Assembly: GCA_045630285.1 (NCBI GenBank)
Contig: JAZQSX010000016.1
Span: 1 to 64,000, forward strand
Length of the DNA stretch: 64,000 nucleotides
Source: RGIG3009 sp045630285
GTDB taxonomy: Bacteria; Bacillota; Clostridia; Oscillospirales; Acutalibacteraceae
Direction: 5' to 3'
Shown here: positions 59,713 through 64,000 of the stretch, in pieces
Position numbering within the stretch: position 1 is the stretch's first letter
Layout: each line of letters starts with the position of its first letter
The notes under the pieces: model-generated
What the model saw: only the letters and a program-made list of their open reading frames with translations
Database searches by the model: none
Told to the model about the DNA's origin: nothing
Translations under genes and position numbers: made by a program

Positions 59713-61107
59713 TCAGAATTCAGCCGAGCCGGTGGTGCGGGGGAAGGGCAGGACGTCACGGATATTGGCCATACCGGTGACGTACAGAATGAGACGCTCG
59801 AAGCCGAGACCGAAGCCGGCGTGCTTGGCACCGCCGTAGCGACGCAGATCGAGGTACCACCAGTAGTCCTTCTCGTCCAGGCCGAGTTCTTCCATACGCT
59901 GCTCAAGCAGGTCGAGACGCTCCTCACGCTGGCTGCCGCCGATGATCTCGCCGACGCCCGGTACCAAGAGGTCCATGGCCGCAACGGTTTTGCCGTCGTC
60001 GTTCAGGCGCATATAGAAGGCTTTGATCTCCTTCGGATAGTCGGTGACGAACACCGGTTGCTTGTATACCTGCTCGGTGAGGTAACGCTCGTGCTCGGTC
60101 TGCAGATCACAGCCCCAGAACACGGGATACTCAAACTGATCCTTGTGATGCTCGAGGATCTCGATCGCCTCGGTGTAGGTAACGTGAGCAAAATCGGAAT
60201 GAACCAACGCATTCAAACGCTCCAACAGCGTTTTGTCATAGAAGTCGTTGAAGAACTTCATCTCATCGGGGCAATGCTCGAGGAGGTAGGCGATGACGTA
60301 GGTGATCATATCCTGAGCGAGTTCCATATCGTCCTGCAGATCGGCAAAAGCGATCTCCGGCTCGATCATCCAGAACTCTGCCGCGTGACGGGCGGTAAAG
60401 GAACGCTCGGCGCGGAAGGTGGGACCGAAGGTGTAGATCTTGCCGAAGGCCATCGCCATACATTCGCCTGCCAGCTGACCCGACACGGTAAGCGAGGTGT
60501 GCTTACCGAAGAAGTCCTCAGAATAATCCACAGCACCGTCCTCGGTGCGGGGCACGTTGTCAAGGTCAAAGGCGGTGACGTGGAACATCTCGCCGGCGCC
60601 TTCGCAGTCGCTCGAGGTGATCAGGGGCGTGTGGGCGTACACGAAGCCACGCTCCTGGAAGAAACGGTGGATCGCATAGGCGGCAACCGAGCGCACGCGG
60701 AACACCGCACTGAAGGTGTTGGTGCGGGGACGCAGGTGCGCAATGGTGCGCAGGAACTCCAGCGAATGACGTTTTTTCTGCAGCGGATAATCCGCCGTCG
60801 AGGCGCCCTCGATCTCGACCGAAGCAGCGTGCAGCTCGCAGGGCTGCTTGGCCTCGGGGGTGAGGACGAGCTCGCCCTTGACCACCAACGCCGCACCGAC
60901 GTTCTGGTGACAGACCTCATCAAAGTTTTGGAGCTTTGCCTGTTCGACGATGATCTGCAGATTGCGCTGGCAGCTGCCGTCGTTCAGTTCAATAAACGCA
61001 AGATTTTTGGACTGACGCAGGGTGCGGACCCAGCCGCACACCGTCAGTTCGCCGCCGACAAGCTGTGCGGCATCTGCGTAGACAGAAGCAATTTCATTTC
61101 GTTTCAT
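59713..61107 (-). CDS. asnS: asparaginyl-tRNA synthetase
   Basis: Class II synthetase charging tRNA-Asn. OB-fold anticodon domain (VCGWVRTLRQSKNLAFIELNDG), then motif 2-like FRAERSFTARHAAEFWMIEPE and motif 3 GGAKHAGFGLGFERLI. 464 residues, the usual length. ATG with AAGGAACTG ahead. No tRNA-like or T-box leader structure is apparent in the short upstream region. Confidence 0.96.
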   Translation of the reverse strand: MKRNEIASVYADAAQLVGGELTVCGWVRTLRQSKNLAFIELNDGSCQRNLQIIVEQAKLQNFDEVCHQNVGAALVVKGELVLTPEAKQPCELHAASVEIEGASTADYPLQKKRHSLEFLRTIAHLRPRTNTFSAVFRVRSVAAYAIHRFFQERGFVYAHTPLITSSDCEGAGEMFHVTAFDLDNVPRTEDGAVDYSEDFFGKHTSLTVSGQLAGECMAMAFGKIYTFGPTFRAERSFTARHAAEFWMIEPEIAFADLQDDMELAQDMITYVIAYLLEHCPDEMKFFNDFYDKTLLERLNALVHSDFAHVTYTEAIEILEHHKDQFEYPVFWGCDLQTEHERYLTEQVYKQPVFVTDYPKEIKAFYMRLNDDGKTVAAMDLLVPGVGEIIGGSQREERLDLLEQRMEELGLDEKDYWWYLDLRRYGGAKHAGFGLGFERLILYVTGMANIRDVLPFPRTTGSAEF

Positions 61108-61144
61108 CGTTTATCAGTTCCTTCCGTAAAACCATACAAAGGAT

Positions 61145-61174
61145 ATTATATACTATTCCGACACCAAAAAGCAA
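61145..61174 (-). promoter_or_regulatory. promoter of asnS
   Basis: Minus strand: TTGCTT (61174-61169), 18 bases, TATAAT (61150-61145). Confidence 0.6.
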
Positions 61175-61232
61175 GAGGAACACGGCAAAAAGATACAGTT
61201 TTAGCAACTATTTTCAGAAATGGAAAAACCGC

Positions 61233-61261
61233 TTGAAAAGGGCGGTGGATTGTGCTAGGAT
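61233..61261 (+). promoter_or_regulatory. promoter of the GH1 glycosidase
   Basis: TTGAAA (61233-61238), 17 bases, TAGGAT (61256-61261), extended TGC. Confidence 0.6.
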
Positions 61262-61279
61262 AAGGCCGAGGTGATTAGG

Positions 61280-62593
61280 ATGTACGATGTATTTGCCTTG
61301 CCGGATATTACGTTTCCTAAAGGCTTTTTGTGGGGTAGCGGCTATGCCGGTCACCAGGTCGAGGGGAACAATCCGAACAACCAAAAGGCGGCGATCGAGG
61401 AGCTGCAATATGAAGAAAAATCGGGATTAGCCTGCAACAGCTGGGAACTGTATGAGACGGATATTGCCTTGATGCAGGAGCTGGAGCAGCAGGCGTTCCG
61501 CACCTCAGTGGAATGGTGCCGTATTGAGCCGGAGCCGGGCGTGTTTGATAAGGAAGCGACCGAGCATTACATTCGGTTTTATGCGATGCTGAAGGAGCGT
61601 GGTATCAAGACCTTTTGCACGCTGGTGCACTTCACGCATCCGCTGTGGTTTGAGAAGCTCGGTCACTTCATGAAGATGGAAAACTGGAAATACTTTGAGG
61701 AGTATTTGCATTACATCGTGCCGAAGCTGGCGCCGTATGTGGATTTCTGGAACGTGATCAACGAGTTTAACCTCGGTAACTGGGCGGAGCGTATTCCGTA
61801 CAAGCTCAATTCGGTGCGGTATCACGCCCGTGCCTATCACCTGATCAAGCAGTATTCCAATGCGCCGATCAGTTCGAACCACGCATTGGTGCATTATATG
61901 CCGTACCGTCCGTTTGATCGGCTGGATCAGGTGGCAACGCAGTACCAGGATATCATTGACCACGAGTTTTTCTTTCACGCCATTCGCACGGGTGAGATCG
62001 TGTATCCGCAGCGGGACGGCGTGTACGATCCCGATGTTAAGGATTCGGTTGACTATTGGGCGATCAACAGTTATACCCGTTCGCTCATTGATTCCCGCAC
62101 GGCGGCTATGGAGCGAAAGACGTACGATCACAAGCGCTTGACGATGGTGGATAAGGATTTCTACCTCGAGGAGCTGTTCCCCGAGTGTATGATCGCCAAT
62201 CTCAGCCGCCTGCACGATAAGCCGATCTATATCACCGAAAACGGCTTGTCCACGTTGGACGATCGCTTCCGTGTGGTGTATCTCATCACGTATTTGCACG
62301 CGATCCACGAAGCGATCCGTCAGGGTGCCGACGTGCGTGGCTATTTATATTGGTCGCTCCTCGACAACTACGAATGGGCAAGCTTCAAGCCGCGGTTTGG
62401 TCTGTGCCACGTGGATTTTGAGACCTTTGAGCGCACCGTGAAGCCGAGTGGGTATTTCTACCGTGATATTCTGCGACAAAACGGCATTACTAACGAAATG
62501 ATCCGCCGCTATCTCACTGAGCTGCCGACGCTGGATCATCGCAATCCCGCTCCGCCTCCGCATTTTATTGTGCCGGGGCATTTGGAAAAATAA
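61280..62593 (+). CDS. GH1 family beta-glycosidase
   Basis: 437-residue retaining glycosidase, family 1, likely beta-glucosidase or beta-galactosidase on imported disaccharides. LPDITFPKGFLWGSGYAGHQVEG starts the barrel; acid/base Glu162 lies in NVINEFN (family: T(F/L)NEP) and the nucleophile Glu320 in ITENG. Trp in YWSLLDNYEWASF also fits. No phosphate-binding lysine pattern or PTS gene nearby, so a non-phosphorylated substrate is likelier, an inference. ATG 61280 with GAGGTG ahead. Single gene. Confidence 0.92.
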   Translation: MYDVFALPDITFPKGFLWGSGYAGHQVEGNNPNNQKAAIEELQYEEKSGLACNSWELYETDIALMQELEQQAFRTSVEWCRIEPEPGVFDKEATEHYIRFYAMLKERGIKTFCTLVHFTHPLWFEKLGHFMKMENWKYFEEYLHYIVPKLAPYVDFWNVINEFNLGNWAERIPYKLNSVRYHARAYHLIKQYSNAPISSNHALVHYMPYRPFDRLDQVATQYQDIIDHEFFFHAIRTGEIVYPQRDGVYDPDVKDSVDYWAINSYTRSLIDSRTAAMERKTYDHKRLTMVDKDFYLEELFPECMIANLSRLHDKPIYITENGLSTLDDRFRVVYLITYLHAIHEAIRQGADVRGYLYWSLLDNYEWASFKPRFGLCHVDFETFERTVKPSGYFYRDILRQNGITNEMIRRYLTELPTLDHRNPAPPPHFIVPGHLEK

Positions 62594-62610
62594 CGAGATA
62601 CGAACATACA

Positions 62611-62650
62611 AAAACAGCCGCCGTACGGGGTACGGGCGGCTGTTTTATTT
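62611..62650. terminator. bidirectional terminator
   Basis: A 12-base-pair stem 62611-62622 with 62635-62646 plus an inner GTAC pair, T-rich on both strands, between the GH1 gene and the converging unknown gene. Confidence 0.88.
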
Positions 62651-62655
62651 TACAA

Positions 62656-64000
62656 TTATTTTTCGACGAACTTGTCGACCTTGAAGGCGCCGTTTTCCTT
62701 GACGATGACATAATAGCCGTAGCTTTTGCTGTCCCATTCGATCATGGAATGCCCGGGGTCATCCGGGCCGGCACTGACGTGATAGGTGTTGTCGTCAATC
62801 TTCTGGATCGAGAGGGAGGCTCGATTGGAGCCGTACCAGCCGCTGCCCCAGTTATAGTCGAAATACAGCGTGCCGTTCCGCTCGATGAAACAGCCGTGGT
62901 AGATGCCGCCATTTTCCGAGGGCCTTGTTTTCAGGAAGCCGCAGGACTGGATATACTTTTCGGTAAAGCGTTCGGACAGTGCGGCGTGCAGCTGATCCAC
63001 TGTATCGATGCCCTCGACCGACGGGTAGGAAAGCTGCATAGAGCCGTCAATGGTGACTTTCCAGGTATCCTTTGTCTCATCGATCAATTTATAATCGAAG
63101 TAACCGAGCAGCCAGGCGTTGGCGGATTCTGCACGGTCCAGCAGATCAAAAGCGGTATCGGGATCCAGCTCGCCCTCTGCATACTCCAGCTCCACCTCAG
63201 CCAGCACGTAGGCGTTGTTGACCATTTTGAAGGTCGCTACGTAGCGATCCTTCGTCTTGCGGGTAGAGGCGAGGGGAAGCGTGTAGCTGCCGTCCTTTTG
63301 CTTGGTCAGCGTGCCGCTCGGCGTGAACGTAGGCGTATTCTTGGAAACGTCAGCCAGATAGTAGCTGTTGTCGTTGTCGGATTGTATGCAGAACTCCGGA
63401 TATTGCCCGTAGATTGCACACAGCTCCTCGGAGAAATAAGGGTTGATATGGCTGGTGCAGCTCTGGTAGAAACGGCAGTTGTTGTATTCTGCGCCGTTAA
63501 GGTGGTAATAGGAGCGCACCTGCTGCTTTTCCGAGGCGGAAAGCTCACGCACGTTGTCGCATTCCAGCGAGGTGCGAATGTACCAGTTGAACTTTTCAAT
63601 CAAATACCGTGCGTTTTCCTCCGTCATACTGCGGATGAGACGGTGAGGCTCATTGCTGATCTCCGGCTTGACGTCCACCGTCGGCGGGGTGGTGACACCG
63701 TCGGCGGAGACGTATGCTTTGCCGTTGTCGGCACGGTAGAGGTAGCTTAGGCTGTTCGTGTTGGTGAGTTCAATGGTGGAGCCTACGGGATTTTGAAAGA
63801 TCCAGATCTTGAATGAGCCGGCAGTGGTGTCGAAGGTATACCAATAGCCGTTTTCATCAGCGTCGTATTTCCAGACGAGTTCTCGGGCGTCGAAGAAGTC
63901 GTAGAGAGTCATCGCCTGACCGTTTTGCACGTAATAGCCCGACAGCGTTTCGCCGGTAGCAAGTTTGGTGCAGGTATAGGTGTCATAGGCGAAGGTGAGA
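62656..64000 (-). CDS. unknown protein, 5' end beyond the window
   Basis: The frame is open from its stop at 62656 to the right edge, so the gene is partial; the GTG at 63930 is probably not its start. About 447 residues are visible. Near the start comes a segment TLSGYYVQNGQAMTLYDFF, then a Thr/Pro linker (VTTPPTVDVKPE), helical and beta-rich parts with Tyr/Asp-rich repeats. It looks exported (such linkers are typical of surface proteins), but the signal peptide would lie outside the window. No family recognised. Confidence 0.6.
   Translation of the reverse strand, partial: LTFAYDTYTCTKLATGETLSGYYVQNGQAMTLYDFFDARELVWKYDADENGYWYTFDTTAGSFKIWIFQNPVGSTIELTNTNSLSYLYRADNGKAYVSADGVTTPPTVDVKPEISNEPHRLIRSMTEENARYLIEKFNWYIRTSLECDNVRELSASEKQQVRSYYHLNGAEYNNCRFYQSCTSHINPYFSEELCAIYGQYPEFCIQSDNDNSYYLADVSKNTPTFTPSGTLTKQKDGSYTLPLASTRKTKDRYVATFKMVNNAYVLAEVELEYAEGELDPDTAFDLLDRAESANAWLLGYFDYKLIDETKDTWKVTIDGSMQLSYPSVEGIDTVDQLHAALSERFTEKYIQSCGFLKTRPSENGGIYHGCFIERNGTLYFDYNWGSGWYGSNRASLSIQKIDDNTYHVSAGPDDPGHSMIEWDSKSYGYYVIVKENGAFKVDKFVEK

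Noticed and set aside
61108..61270. T-box leader ahead of asnS
   Set aside because: The gap has no room and no specifier-loop or antiterminator structure; a plain promoter was found instead.
1..64000. CRISPR arrays, insertion sequences, integrases, phage genes
   Set aside because: No regularly spaced direct repeats, transposase, recombinase or structural phage motifs were seen in any frame. The only repeats are the six gene paralogues and shared terminator hairpins.

Overview
The window reads as a chromosomal segment of an uncultured, spore-forming, low-copy-repeat member of the Clostridia (Firmicutes), most like gut Oscillospiraceae/Ruminococcaceae. Reasons seen in the sequence: moderately high GC, AGGAGG-type ribosome binding sites, many GTG starts, sigma-A promoters of the TTGNNN-N17-TANNNT type, the Firmicutes gene order RNase J / gdpP / rplI / dnaB / tilS / hpt / ftsH, and two sporulation genes (spoIIQ-like and spoIIID, the latter with a sigma-E-like promoter). 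I see no phage, transposon, CRISPR array or rRNA genes. One tRNA (Arg, anticodon CCG) is present. No gene-free stretch exceeds 300 bases.

Layout. 0-11.5 kb: rnhA facing a long housekeeping run (RNase J, c-di-AMP phosphodiesterase, L9, DnaB, TilS, Hpt, FtsH) closed by a strong terminator, then a converging phosphate transporter. 11.7-20 kb: SpoIIQ-like peptidase, a short-chain dehydrogenase, a SPOUT rRNA methyltransferase followed 4 bases later by a large membrane protein that looks like a P-type ATPase that has lost its phosphorylation motif, an EF-G-like GTPase, EF-P and a Cys/Asp-rich protein. 20-30.6 kb: an acetyltransferase, a beta-lactamase-fold hydrolase, RlmD and an HD hydrolase on the minus strand, then a plus-strand run of a DUF368 (PopT-type) lipid carrier transporter, MurD, two overlapping M42 peptidases, acetyltransferases and a PLP enzyme. 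30.6-38.7 kb: SpoIIID, a divergent ROK protein head to head with an S1-domain protein, a PHP phosphatase, a YgiQ radical SAM protein, tRNA-Arg and a eukaryotic-type (GH13_8-like) glycogen branching enzyme.

38.7-54.6 kb is the unusual part. An AraC regulator faces a TIM-barrel isomerase plus two Gfo/Idh/MocA oxidoreductases. After a hydrolase, a lipoprotein and a YwaF-like membrane protein come SIX tandem paralogues of a cytoplasmic calcineurin-like metallophosphoesterase of about 360 residues (45170-51945), arranged as three two-gene units, each with its own promoter. By sequence the six fall into two types (A and B) and each unit holds one of each, in order A-B, B-A, A-B. The middle unit has a terminator hairpin between promoter and gene. 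A RpiR regulator, a PfkB sugar-phosphate kinase and a class II aldolase follow. I infer a catabolic or salvage pathway for an unidentified phosphorylated carbohydrate; the substrate cannot be read from the sequence.

54.6-64 kb: secF and secD on the minus strand, preceded by a single-pass paralogue of the SecD extracytoplasmic domain with a perfect consensus promoter, then an aminotransferase, AsnS, a GH1 glycosidase and the 3' part of an unknown gene cut by the window edge.
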